From NCBI GenBank assembly GCA_017960525.1, contig JAGCZA010000067.1, positions 1-64,000 of the forward strand: a stretch of DNA of 64,000 bases, written 5' to 3'. Every line of letters begins with the position of its first letter. The first letter of the stretch is position 1. Below, one piece after another: positions 7,736 through 15,870 of the stretch. Below the pieces are notes generated by a model that had not been told where the DNA came from, did not search any database, and was given only the letters and a program-made list of their open reading frames with translations. The translations under genes were made by a program, and so were the position numbers. This DNA is from Prevotella sp. (lineage in GTDB: Bacteria; Bacteroidota; Bacteroidia; Bacteroidales; Bacteroidaceae).

Positions 7736-10081
7736 TTATTGCTTGTTTCCTGCCATGATGGTGAGGACGGTGGAAATGTCGGCTACGTCGACTATGCCGT
7801 CTTCGTTCACGTCTGCTTTCTGGTCTTTGTCGCCGGCCATTTCGGTGAGGATGGCGGAGATGTCGGCTACGTCGACGGTTTTGTCGTCATTGACATCGCC
7901 TTTGAGTCCTCCTGTGCTGGGATATATCACTTTGCCGGTGATGACGACGTTGCCAACGGCAATTGCTTTCCCTGCGTTGAGTCCGTAGATGTTAATGAGA
8001 AGCGTACTGGTGCCAGAGTTGGGATCTATGTCGGTGAGGACTTTTTCATACTGGGTGTAGTTGTTGCGCTCAGGCTGTAGGTTCGCCTCTATGGCTGTTG
8101 GCGTCGCTCCCTGCCAGGTGACGCTCTCGTAGCCAGAGTCGGTGCCTGCCCGTTCAGTATAGAAGGCCACTTTGGTGGGCTGGAACTGGCATCCCTCTTG
8201 CGTTGTGATGGTGAAAGTGAGGGCGTTGGTGGCCGCTGGGCCGCCTTCTTTTTGTACGGCCTTGAAGTCGACCATCAGGTCTCGGCGCGCTTTGTCCATT
8301 GTGAGGTTGGAGCCGACCGTCACTTCCGAGGCGCTGAGGTATGGTGACAACTCGCTACTGACCTCCCCCTGGGTGGCGGTCAAGGCGTTGAGTGTCCAGG
8401 TGATGGTGCCTGTAGCCGAGGTACCGTCTGAAGGGTCGTCGTTAGGGTCATCTGGCTTTATCGTAGGGTTGATGGCTTCAACTGGGGTTCCGTCTTCGGT
8501 CTTGTATGCGGGATAATATTCTTTCACGGCCTGCTCCTCGATGGCGTTGGCGTTGCCGTCGAGCATAATGTCTTGTACGAGGGAATTGCAATAGACCTCG
8601 ATGTTGGTGTAGTATTGCTGTGGGTCGAGCGTGTAGAGCGTGGCGTCGTTGGCATTGCTGGGGTTCAGGCCGTTGGCTGTTTCCCATTCGTCGGGTATAC
8701 CGTCCTTATCGGTGTCGAAGTTGGATGGGCGGCTGCCTGTGCCGAAGTTGGCCTCGGTATAGCCTTGTACGTCGCTGACGAGGTCGATGCGTCCGGGCTT
8801 GCCTGTGACGGAGCCTTTGTAGGTGGCTGTTCCCTTTTTGGCCTCTTCCATATAGCGCTCGTCCACGTTGTCGCGGCAGAGTGAGGCGCCTGCATAGTTC
8901 GTCACTTTCTGGAAGGCGGTGGCGGCCTCGTGTGTGGTCACGTCGCCGATGGGAGCCGGTTCGTCGAGTTGCATACAGATGTAGTCGGTTCCGCTCACGG
9001 TGATATACTCCTCGTTGGCGCCGTTGTAGTGGTTGGGGTCTTTCGACCAGCGCTTGCCGTTGCGGCTGATGGTGCCGTCGTCGTAGGCGAAGGTCTCCCA
9101 TCCGGCAGCCTTGTTGTCGATGGTGTTTCCGTCGACGAAGTATCGGCTGGTCATATCCCAGTAGATGGGGTAGCCCTCAGCGTTGCCACTGGCGCCTACG
9201 GTGACCTGGGTGAGTCGGGTGGTGCTGCCGGCGGGGCCGCTCTTGTAGTAATTGCCCACCATATTGATTTTGCCACCACCAGGACCGCCGTAGCAGCCGT
9301 TGCCGCAGTTGTAGACCACGCAGTTACGGAAGTCAACGTTTTCGGCCTGCACGGCGTTTTCCCATTGATACTGGGTGTAGAGCGAGTTTGCGGTGTAGCC
9401 CGTCCAGTTGTAGCGTGCGCCGTTGAAACGGGGTGAGCGGTTGTTCACGTGGCAGATGAGGTTGTGGTGGAAGGAGGCCAGTTTGCCGCCCCAGATGCCT
9501 CCGTAGCCGTGAGCACCCTTTCCGTGTCCGGCGTTACAGAGGCTTTCGCCGATGGTGCACCATTGCATCGTGAAGTTGTTGTTGTCGTAGAACGATGCCA
9601 CCTCGTCGATGCTCCACGACAGCGAGCAGTGGTCGAGCATCAGGTTGGTGAAATGGCGTGCCGTGGAGGCGTCGGCACCGTCGTTTATGTCTTTCTCCTG
9701 TCCTCGGCGGAAGCGGACGAAACGGATGATGATGTTGTTGCCGTTGGGATTCACGGTGTAGTAGCGCAGGGTGATGCCCGGAGCGGGTGCCGTCTGACCC
9801 ATAATGGTGGTATTGGCCCCGATGCTGACATTGCTCTTCAAGGCAATGACACCGCCCACGTCGAAGACGACAATTTTCTTGGTAGAGCCGCTGACGGCAG
9901 AGCGGAACGAGCCTGTGCCGCTGTCGTTGAGGTTGGTGACGTGGCGAACTACGCCGCCGCGTCCGCCGTTGGCATAGCGTCCGTGACCTTCGGCGCCTGG
10001 GAAGGCGGGGGTCTGAGCAGTAATACTGCTAATGAATAATGCAGAAAAAATAAAGAATAGACTTGTAAGATAGCGTTTCAT
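7736..10081 (-). CDS. Secreted pectate lyase (PL1-like) with C-terminal dockerin-like repeats
   Basis: The 781-residue protein has a signal peptide (about 1-22), a PL1-type beta-helix domain starting FPGAEGHGRYANGG (about 26-430, with GGVIALKSNVSI, MLDHCSLSWSIDE and HHNLICHVNNRSPR), a linker, a beta-sandwich region (about 555-715) and two short repeats at 728-781. The repeats contain GDVNDDKTVDVADIS and ADVNEDGIVDVADIS, a calcium-binding dockerin/EF-like pattern. It should cleave homogalacturonan by beta-elimination outside the cytoplasm. No clear promoter lies in the 165-base gap to the upstream GH28/GH105 gene, so both may share a transcript, consistent with joint pectin breakdown. The last repeats could serve cell-surface attachment rather than cellulosome assembly, since no cohesin is visible. 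Confidence 0.88.
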   Translation of the reverse strand: MKRYLTSLFFIFSALFISSITAQTPAFPGAEGHGRYANGGRGGVVRHVTNLNDSGTGSFRSAVSGSTKKIVVFDVGGVIALKSNVSIGANTTIMGQTAPAPGITLRYYTVNPNGNNIIIRFVRFRRGQEKDINDGADASTARHFTNLMLDHCSLSWSIDEVASFYDNNNFTMQWCTIGESLCNAGHGKGAHGYGGIWGGKLASFHHNLICHVNNRSPRFNGARYNWTGYTANSLYTQYQWENAVQAENVDFRNCVVYNCGNGCYGGPGGGKINMVGNYYKSGPAGSTTRLTQVTVGASGNAEGYPIYWDMTSRYFVDGNTIDNKAAGWETFAYDDGTISRNGKRWSKDPNHYNGANEEYITVSGTDYICMQLDEPAPIGDVTTHEAATAFQKVTNYAGASLCRDNVDERYMEEAKKGTATYKGSVTGKPGRIDLVSDVQGYTEANFGTGSRPSNFDTDKDGIPDEWETANGLNPSNANDATLYTLDPQQYYTNIEVYCNSLVQDIMLDGNANAIEEQAVKEYYPAYKTEDGTPVEAINPTIKPDDPNDDPSDGTSATGTITWTLNALTATQGEVSSELSPYLSASEVTVGSNLTMDKARRDLMVDFKAVQKEGGPAATNALTFTITTQEGCQFQPTKVAFYTERAGTDSGYESVTWQGATPTAIEANLQPERNNYTQYEKVLTDIDPNSGTSTLLINIYGLNAGKAIAVGNVVITGKVIYPSTGGLKGDVNDDKTVDVADISAILTEMAGDKDQKADVNEDGIVDVADISTVLTIMAGNKQ

Positions 10082-10140
10082 TCTTGTTAGTTGGTTTTAG
10101 TTTTGTTAAAGTGTTATATTTGTTTTTTGTTGTCTCAATT

Positions 10141-10221
10141 TTTGGTTCGTCCAAACTTGTAGTTTGGTCCGTCCAAAGTGTGAGTTTGCTCCGTCCAAAC
10201 TCTTAGTTTGGTTCGTCCAAA
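10141..10221. repeat. Four-copy 22-bp palindromic array (TTTGG-N5-CCAAA)
   Basis: Units of 15 bases (TTTGGTTCGTCCAAA and close variants) start at 10141, 10163, 10185 and 10207, each followed by a seven-base spacer of variable sequence. The period is exactly 22. The array lies between the GH28/GH105 stop and the pectate lyase start. The same unit in inverse orientation recurs at 41229-41287. Confidence 0.88.
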
Positions 10222-10246
10222 TTTTCGCCTTGGTCTGTATGGGTTT

Positions 10247-13200
10247 TTATTGCATCCGCTGTAGGCCTTCCCATCTCACGTTCCACTGGCCATTCTGGGG
10301 AAAGCCGGGGTTGCTGGGTACGGGGCAGCCGTCCCATCCGGCGCACATCATAGCGATGGCAGTGAGCAGGGCACCATTGCCAGGCAGGTAGATGCGCAGG
10401 CGGTCGGCGGTCTGGAAGTTGTGGCCGTTTTTCAGATAGGTGTTCTTCTGTGTGTCGATGAGCAGGGCCTGAAGGGCGGTCTCAGGCTGTCCGAGGCGGG
10501 CGGCGGCCATGGCCGTCATACCGTAGTCCCAGCCCCAGGTGGTGGGCCAGTTCCAATTTTGCATCACCCAGTCGAGGGTCTTGTGTGCTGCGATAGTATC
10601 GCAACTTACGGAACTGGTGGGGAGAAGACCGAAGGGGCCGAGCACAGCGGGATGGTCGTTGCGGCATTTCTCTTCAAAGGTCTCGGTGGAGACGACGGGC
10701 TTGGCACCGCTGGCGACAGCATCAAACGGGTCGAAACTCTTCAGCCCGTCGGTCTTGCCTTTGGGCTGGCCGGCGGTGTAGATGCCGTCCTTGGTCTGGG
10801 GCAGGGGGGAGAGGTTGGTGATGATGGCATCCCACAGTTTGTTGCGCTCCTTGCCCATACGCTCCCGCCATTGCTGTGCGACATTCAGGCCGTACTGCCA
10901 GTAGGCCAGTTCAAATGGGTGGTTATAGGAAAAGTCCTTCGACATCGACTCCTGCATGGCCGTCTCGCCTTGCAGGAAGTAACGTTTCGTCTTCTTGTCG
11001 AAGTTCACGAAGTCTGCCATAAACTCTGCAGTTGCCTCCACCTGTTCCCCGTATTTCTTCAGGGTTTCAGCGGTGGGGTTGGCACGGTAGAGTTCTTCGG
11101 CCATATAAATATAATGTGGCTGTTGCCAGACGAGGAATGAGCCTGTATTCGATGGAGCTTCGCCAGCCCAGAGGTCGGTCATCTTCATCCATCGCACGCC
11201 CTTGAAGCCCTGCCGCTGGGCAATCTTCTTGGCTTCGGGGTAGGCAACGTCGTTGTACCAGTTCATGACGGTGGCGAGAGTCTTCGGACGGTTCCAGAGG
11301 GCAAAGTCAACAAGATGCCACCAGGCCATCTCCAAGTGTGGGCGGCCGAACCAGGAGTTGTATGTCAGGCCAGTCTCCTGTGGTGGTAAACTGTTGGCAC
11401 AGTTCACTTGCGTCAAGTATTGTGAGAGCACCACGCGCCGCTCCAGTTCCTTGGCACGCGGGTCGGTGCACTGGCCGAAGTCGACGATGGCACCTTCGTT
11501 CCACCAGCGGTTCCAGGCACGGATGACGCCCTTGAGGCTCTGGTCAAAATAGAATGCGTCGGGAACGGCAACAGGGTCTTCTCCCCGTGGAAATTGTTGG
11601 TACTCAGCCTGAAAAGACAACACGTCGCCGCAGGTGGATAGACAGAAATAATGCTGGCCGACCTCGCGCAAAACGGCATCGCCCTCCCAACTAAGGGTCA
11701 GCAAATAGTCTGTTCCGTTAATTGCAGACTCTCCGTCAATTGTATGCTCAATGATAGCATAGTTCTTGTCAGAATCAATAATGCGCGAGGTATGTTGTTC
11801 CGGGTGGGTGAAGTCGGCGGCATCGTCGGCGTGCTTGCCAGTAGGGTAAGGGAAGCGGATGCTGACGCTGGCACAACCATCCTTCAGCAACGGCGACTTG
11901 ATGCGGTAGATGACAGCATCGCGGTCCTGAAGGGCGGCGGTGGTTACTTCCACAGGCTGATCATTGGCTTTGAACGATGACTCAATGACACCGTCGTAGA
12001 GTTTCAGTTCCTGACGAATATCGGTGAGTTCAGAGAGATGGGTAGATATATTTGTGATTTCAGAGGAAAGAATAGACTTGGCATCATGGGGGGCATTGGA
12101 TTCTGCAACCTCTTTCGTCATTGTTAGCCCAATAACACCGAGGTTCAGACGGTGGGGGTTCACGCGGAAATACTCTGTGGCGGCGACATTGCGGGCGGCA
12201 TCGCTCTTGGAGGCTTTATACTCCACGGCGTAGACTTCGGAGTGTCCGTGCCCTAAGTCCATCGTCTTGTAGGAGTCCTCGGGCGTCAGGCCATCGGTGT
12301 TTTTGAACTTATGCCATCCCCAGTCGGACATGGCTGTCAGGGGAACACCGCCCCTATACTCAAAAGGGTATGACTGCAGGCCCGTGACGTCGACCGTAGT
12401 GGCAAAGTGGCCGTTGCCCACGGTGAGCGAGGCTAGCGGGTCGGCCTCGGTGATGACGGGGTTGTTGCGCGAAACGACAGCCTGGCGGTCGATGGGCTGC
12501 ATGACATTGTCGGTGTCGAAGCCCATCTGCTCCATCTCCAATGATGCCCAGATGAACGGGCCGAGGCCCTTGGCGTCGTTGTCGCGGATGGGTTCGCTGA
12601 GGTAGTAGGCGTAACCACCGTCACGGCGGCGGTTCTCCTTCACGCTGCCTTTAGGATTGACGCGCTTCATCGCTTCGATGACCTGTGGCGTGGCGGCAGG
12701 GCCGAGACCTGCCACCGAGCAGCAGTTTGTCAGCGAAATGGTCTCGTCGTCGTTTACGCGGATGAAATTGTTGATGATGCCTCGGTAGGCACGGATGCCG
12801 GCATCACGGTATTTTGTTCCCACATAGCCCTTGCAGTAAGCCTTCAGCAAGACGTATGTGAACATAGCCGAACACGTGGATTCCAAGTAGTTGCCTTCAC
12901 GACCAGGTGAGTCCATTACCTGATACCATACGCCAGTTTTCTTGTCCTGCCATTTCAGGATGGCGTCGAGGTCTTTCTGCAAAAGGTCGATGACTTCGGC
13001 ACGACGGCTGTAACTTTCGGGAAGGGCGTCGAGCACCTCGATGAGGGCCATCGAATACCAGCCTTGGGCGCGGCCCCAACAGTGCTGTGAAAGGCCCGTC
13101 TCCTTGTCGCTCCAGAAAGCATCGCGTGTCTCGTCGTAGGCGTGACGGTTCAGGCCGGTCTTTGGGTCGAGGGTGCGCTGGTATGTAATCTTCAACTGGT

Positions 13201-15172
13201 CGACGGCATCGTCGTAAATCTTGGTGACAGCATCGCCTCCTTTTGCTGCTTTGGCTCTTTTTGCTCCTTTATTGCCTGTTTCCGTGATGGGAGCGGTGAG
13301 CACGCGGTAGGGCAGACCCATAAAGATGCCGTCGAGCCACACCTGGTAGGCGTAGATGGCCTTGTGCCAGTAGACTTTGTCGGCAACGGTGCGTGGCTGG
13401 TCTTGCAGTTGCTTCATCATCGTCTTCATTGCCAAGAGGTTCTTCGCCTCTGGCCATTGCTGGTACATACGGGTGACAAAGTGGCCTGTGCGGATGTTGT
13501 CGAGGTTGTAGTCAAGAATGTTATAGCCCCGGATGTCGCCCTGTGCGTTGATCATCGTGTCAGTGTACATCTGGCAGTAGTCCTTGATTTTCTCCCCGCC
13601 GTAACGCAGATAGGTGTCGAGCATACCCTCCAGTTCGATGCCCATCACGTAACTCCACTTGGGTTTCGTCGCGAAATCGAGCATGTAACTTTCCTGCACG
13701 CGCTTCATCTCGCTATAGGTCATCCATTCGGAGTAGTGCTTATAAGGCTTCTTTTGCAGGGCCAGTCCGCCGTTGATGTAGAGACGGTCGAAGTTCACAT
13801 TGCGCACCTTTCCGCTCTGGAAGTTGCCCTGCTGCACACCGTCGAAGCGGCAGTTGCGCACGGTGATGTCGTAGACATAGGTGTCTTCCTCCAGACCGAT
13901 GATTTGCACGCCGTATTTCGATTTCTGGCTGGTGACGTTCTCCATATAGACGTTGCGCACGGTGGGATAATTGCCACGGCAGCAAATCTCGTTGTGTTCG
14001 TAGTCGAGGTTGATTTTCAGCACCGACTCCTTGCAGACACCCACCTTGACATCTTTCATATTGATGTTCTCGATGATGCCGCCGCGACACGAGTTGGTCT
14101 TGATGCGGAGCACGCGCTCCAGTTCGGGAGAGTCCATCACGCAGTCGTGGGCGAAGACGTTCTTGCAGCCGCCGCTGATTTCCGAGCCGATGACCACGCC
14201 GCCGTGCCCGTTCTTCATCTCGCAGTTGCGGATGATGATATTCTGCGAGGGCATATTGCGCTCGCGACCGTCGCGGTTGCGCCCGCTCTTGATGGCGATG
14301 CAGTCGTCGCCGGTGTTGAAGAAGCAGTCCTCGATGAGCACGCGGTTGCAGCACTCAGGGTCGCAACCGTCGCCGTTGGGGCCGTCGTTTATCATCTTTA
14401 CGCGGCGGACAGTAATGTCGGTGGAATGTAGGGGATGGATGACCCAGAAGGGGGAGCGCAGCAGTGTGATGTCTTCAAGAAGGATGCGCTCACACTTGTT
14501 GAAACTCACCAGTTGTGGACGAAGACCGTCAGTGGGGCCAAAGACGCGTTCTGGTGAGCGCTGCCCCTGCTCGTCGTACATAGGAATGCCATCCTCGCCC
14601 GCTTTCAGCAGTCGGGCGCGGGCACCTTTGTTTTGGGCTATGCCGCCCTCTTTGGCACCAAAGCGGCCACTGCCGCACCACGGCCACCAAGTCTCGTTGC
14701 TGCCACCGCCGTCGATGATGCCCTTGCCAGTAATGGCAATATCAGTCTGCTTAAAGGCATTGATGCAGGGTGAAAGATTGAAACACTCAAGCCCCTCCCA
14801 CGAGGTTTCCACGATGGGATAAAGTTCTGGCTCGAAAGCAAACTCCAGAACAGCCCCTTCTTCAATGTGAAGGTTCACGTGGCTCTTCATCTGGATGGCT
14901 GCCGTGAGAAACTTCTGTCCGGCAGGCACGATGACGCGGCCCCCGCCTTTCTTCGAGCAGCGGTCGATGGCTTTCTGAATGGCTTTCTGATTGTCAGCAG
15001 CAGGGGCCGACGGACTGGCCCCGAACTTGGTGATGACATAGTCTTTGCCACTGATTTGTGGCGCTTGGATACTCTGTTCAATCTGTTTGTAGACATTGTC
15101 GTCCCACTGGTTTGCCATACAAAGGATAGGGCACAGGAAAACGACCAAAAAGAAGGTTAGTTTTTTATTCAT
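10247..15172 (-). CDS. Trimodular pectinase: GH28 + GH105 + C-terminal helical glycosidase-like module
   Basis: The 1641-residue protein has a signal peptide (1-20) and three modules. Residues about 43-475 are a GH28 polygalacturonase-type beta-helix with NGDGCDPE (about 267-273), NTGDDCIAIKSG (Asp289-Asp290) and NGHGGVVIGSE (His323). Residues about 485-885 match GH105 unsaturated (rhamno)galacturonyl hydrolases, with VWLDGIFMG (Asp614), QHCWGRAQGWY and a closing GPFIWASLEME. Residues about 895-1641 are an unassigned module: a beta-rich part then an alpha-helical Trp-rich part with SWFGRPHLEMAWWH, like an (alpha/alpha)6 glycosidase. Together these would cut a galacturonate-containing backbone and hydrolyse the unsaturated end product. 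A Lys/Ala-rich insert lies at 634-648. The exact substrates are inferred. Confidence 0.87.
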   Translation of the reverse strand: MNKKLTFFLVVFLCPILCMANQWDDNVYKQIEQSIQAPQISGKDYVITKFGASPSAPAADNQKAIQKAIDRCSKKGGGRVIVPAGQKFLTAAIQMKSHVNLHIEEGAVLEFAFEPELYPIVETSWEGLECFNLSPCINAFKQTDIAITGKGIIDGGGSNETWWPWCGSGRFGAKEGGIAQNKGARARLLKAGEDGIPMYDEQGQRSPERVFGPTDGLRPQLVSFNKCERILLEDITLLRSPFWVIHPLHSTDITVRRVKMINDGPNGDGCDPECCNRVLIEDCFFNTGDDCIAIKSGRNRDGRERNMPSQNIIIRNCEMKNGHGGVVIGSEISGGCKNVFAHDCVMDSPELERVLRIKTNSCRGGIIENINMKDVKVGVCKESVLKINLDYEHNEICCRGNYPTVRNVYMENVTSQKSKYGVQIIGLEEDTYVYDITVRNCRFDGVQQGNFQSGKVRNVNFDRLYINGGLALQKKPYKHYSEWMTYSEMKRVQESYMLDFATKPKWSYVMGIELEGMLDTYLRYGGEKIKDYCQMYTDTMINAQGDIRGYNILDYNLDNIRTGHFVTRMYQQWPEAKNLLAMKTMMKQLQDQPRTVADKVYWHKAIYAYQVWLDGIFMGLPYRVLTAPITETGNKGAKRAKAAKGGDAVTKIYDDAVDQLKITYQRTLDPKTGLNRHAYDETRDAFWSDKETGLSQHCWGRAQGWYSMALIEVLDALPESYSRRAEVIDLLQKDLDAILKWQDKKTGVWYQVMDSPGREGNYLESTCSAMFTYVLLKAYCKGYVGTKYRDAGIRAYRGIINNFIRVNDDETISLTNCCSVAGLGPAATPQVIEAMKRVNPKGSVKENRRRDGGYAYYLSEPIRDNDAKGLGPFIWASLEMEQMGFDTDNVMQPIDRQAVVSRNNPVITEADPLASLTVGNGHFATTVDVTGLQSYPFEYRGGVPLTAMSDWGWHKFKNTDGLTPEDSYKTMDLGHGHSEVYAVEYKASKSDAARNVAATEYFRVNPHRLNLGVIGLTMTKEVAESNAPHDAKSILSSEITNISTHLSELTDIRQELKLYDGVIESSFKANDQPVEVTTAALQDRDAVIYRIKSPLLKDGCASVSIRFPYPTGKHADDAADFTHPEQHTSRIIDSDKNYAIIEHTIDGESAINGTDYLLTLSWEGDAVLREVGQHYFCLSTCGDVLSFQAEYQQFPRGEDPVAVPDAFYFDQSLKGVIRAWNRWWNEGAIVDFGQCTDPRAKELERRVVLSQYLTQVNCANSLPPQETGLTYNSWFGRPHLEMAWWHLVDFALWNRPKTLATVMNWYNDVAYPEAKKIAQRQGFKGVRWMKMTDLWAGEAPSNTGSFLVWQQPHYIYMAEELYRANPTAETLKKYGEQVEATAEFMADFVNFDKKTKRYFLQGETAMQESMSKDFSYNHPFELAYWQYGLNVAQQWRERMGKERNKLWDAIITNLSPLPQTKDGIYTAGQPKGKTDGLKSFDPFDAVASGAKPVVSTETFEEKCRNDHPAVLGPFGLLPTSSVSCDTIAAHKTLDWVMQNWNWPTTWGWDYGMTAMAAARLGQPETALQALLIDTQKNTYLKNGHNFQTADRLRIYLPGNGALLTAIAMMCAGWDGCPVPSNPGFPQNGQWNVRWEGLQRMQ

Positions 15173-15189
15173 TTAGTTATGGTTATTAT

Positions 15190-15214
15190 GTAGGGGCAGG
15201 CCCCGTGCCAGCCC
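15190..15214. repeat. Short GC-rich imperfect hairpin repeat
   Basis: The stretch GTAGGGGCAGGCCCC followed by GTGCCAGCCC can fold as GGGCAGGC/GCCAGCCC with one mismatch. It lies between the GH28/GH105 start and its promoter box, so it would be in the 5' leader. It has the look of a dispersed intergenic repeat. Confidence 0.45.
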
Positions 15215-15224
15215 GTAGGAGTTG

Positions 15225-15232
15225 CAAAGTTA
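15225..15232 (-). promoter_or_regulatory. Bacteroidales -7 box for the GH28/GH105 gene
   Basis: The reverse strand reads TAACTTTG, 53 bases upstream of the start codon. Confidence 0.6.
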
Positions 15233-15269
15233 CTATTATTTTATGAAGTTTGGGCGAAAAATCATCCCC

Positions 15270-15326
15270 TTTAACTCCCTTTAACGACTTGTTATGCCTT
15301 TAACTCCCAAAATTGTCGTACCTTTG
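15270..15326 (+). promoter_or_regulatory. Promoter of the AlaX-like gene with upstream TTTAACTCC motif
   Basis: A TACCTTTG -7 box lies at 15319-15326 and a TTG element at 15289-15291. Starting at 15270 is TTTAACTCCCTTTAAC, exactly 49 bases before the -7 box. A near-identical motif stands the same distance before the promoter at 42538. Confidence 0.6.
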
Positions 15327-15341
15327 TATCTAAATACAACA

Positions 15342-15370
15342 AATCGAAAATCGAAAATCCGTAAATCGAA
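15342..15370 (+). repeat. Heptamer array in the leader of the AlaX-like gene
   Basis: Units AATCGAA, AATCGAA, AATCCGT and, after one extra base, AATCGAA lie between the promoter and the start codon at 15389. Confidence 0.7.
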
Positions 15371-15388
15371 AATTATATAGGTTTGCTT

Positions 15389-15856
15389 ATGGACGACATT
15401 ATTCTGAACGAGCACAACAAGGATGAGTTTCCGCCTGCGCATACGGCAGAGCATCTCCTGAACCAGACCATGATTCGCCTGTTTGGCTGTGGTCGCAGTT
15501 TTAATGCCCATGTGGAGCGTAAGAAGAGCAAGATGAGTTTCCGCCTGGACAAGAAACCGGGCCGCTCAGAGGAAAGAGAGATAGAGCGGAGGATGAACGA
15601 GTTGATTGCCGAGGATTTGCCCGTCACTTTTGAGTTTGTCACCCAAGACAACTTGCCCGACGGTGTGGAACTGGACCGCCTGCCGGAAAATGCTAGCGAT
15701 ACTATCAGGCTGGTGAGAATAGGCGACTACGACGTGTGTCCTTGCATCGGCAAGCACGTGCGCTCAACGGCGCAGATAGGCCGCTTCGAGTTGCTGGGCA
15801 CCAATTGGGATGAAATGGAGCACTCTTTCCGCGTGAGGTTCAAGGTGCTTCCATAA
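15389..15856 (+). CDS. AlaX-like free-standing aminoacyl-tRNA editing domain protein
   Basis: The 155-residue product is read from the ATG at 15389; an upstream TTG two codons earlier is less likely. It carries HTAEH near residue 20 and CIGKH near residue 115, the HxxxH...CxxxH zinc-binding pattern of the alanyl/threonyl-tRNA synthetase editing domain (tRNA-SAD). There is no synthetase core, so it probably acts in trans to deacylate mischarged tRNA, perhaps Ser-tRNA(Ala). It is smaller and more divergent than typical AlaX. It stands alone with its own promoter and a heptamer-containing leader, convergent with the EEP gene downstream. Confidence 0.78.
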   Translation: MDDIILNEHNKDEFPPAHTAEHLLNQTMIRLFGCGRSFNAHVERKKSKMSFRLDKKPGRSEEREIERRMNELIAEDLPVTFEFVTQDNLPDGVELDRLPENASDTIRLVRIGDYDVCPCIGKHVRSTAQIGRFELLGTNWDEMEHSFRVRFKVLP

Positions 15857-15870
15857 GGAATGAAAATGAA

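Noticed and set aside
10141..10221. CRISPR-like array
   Set aside because: Repeats are 15 bases with seven-base spacers, far too short for CRISPR, and no cas genes are present.
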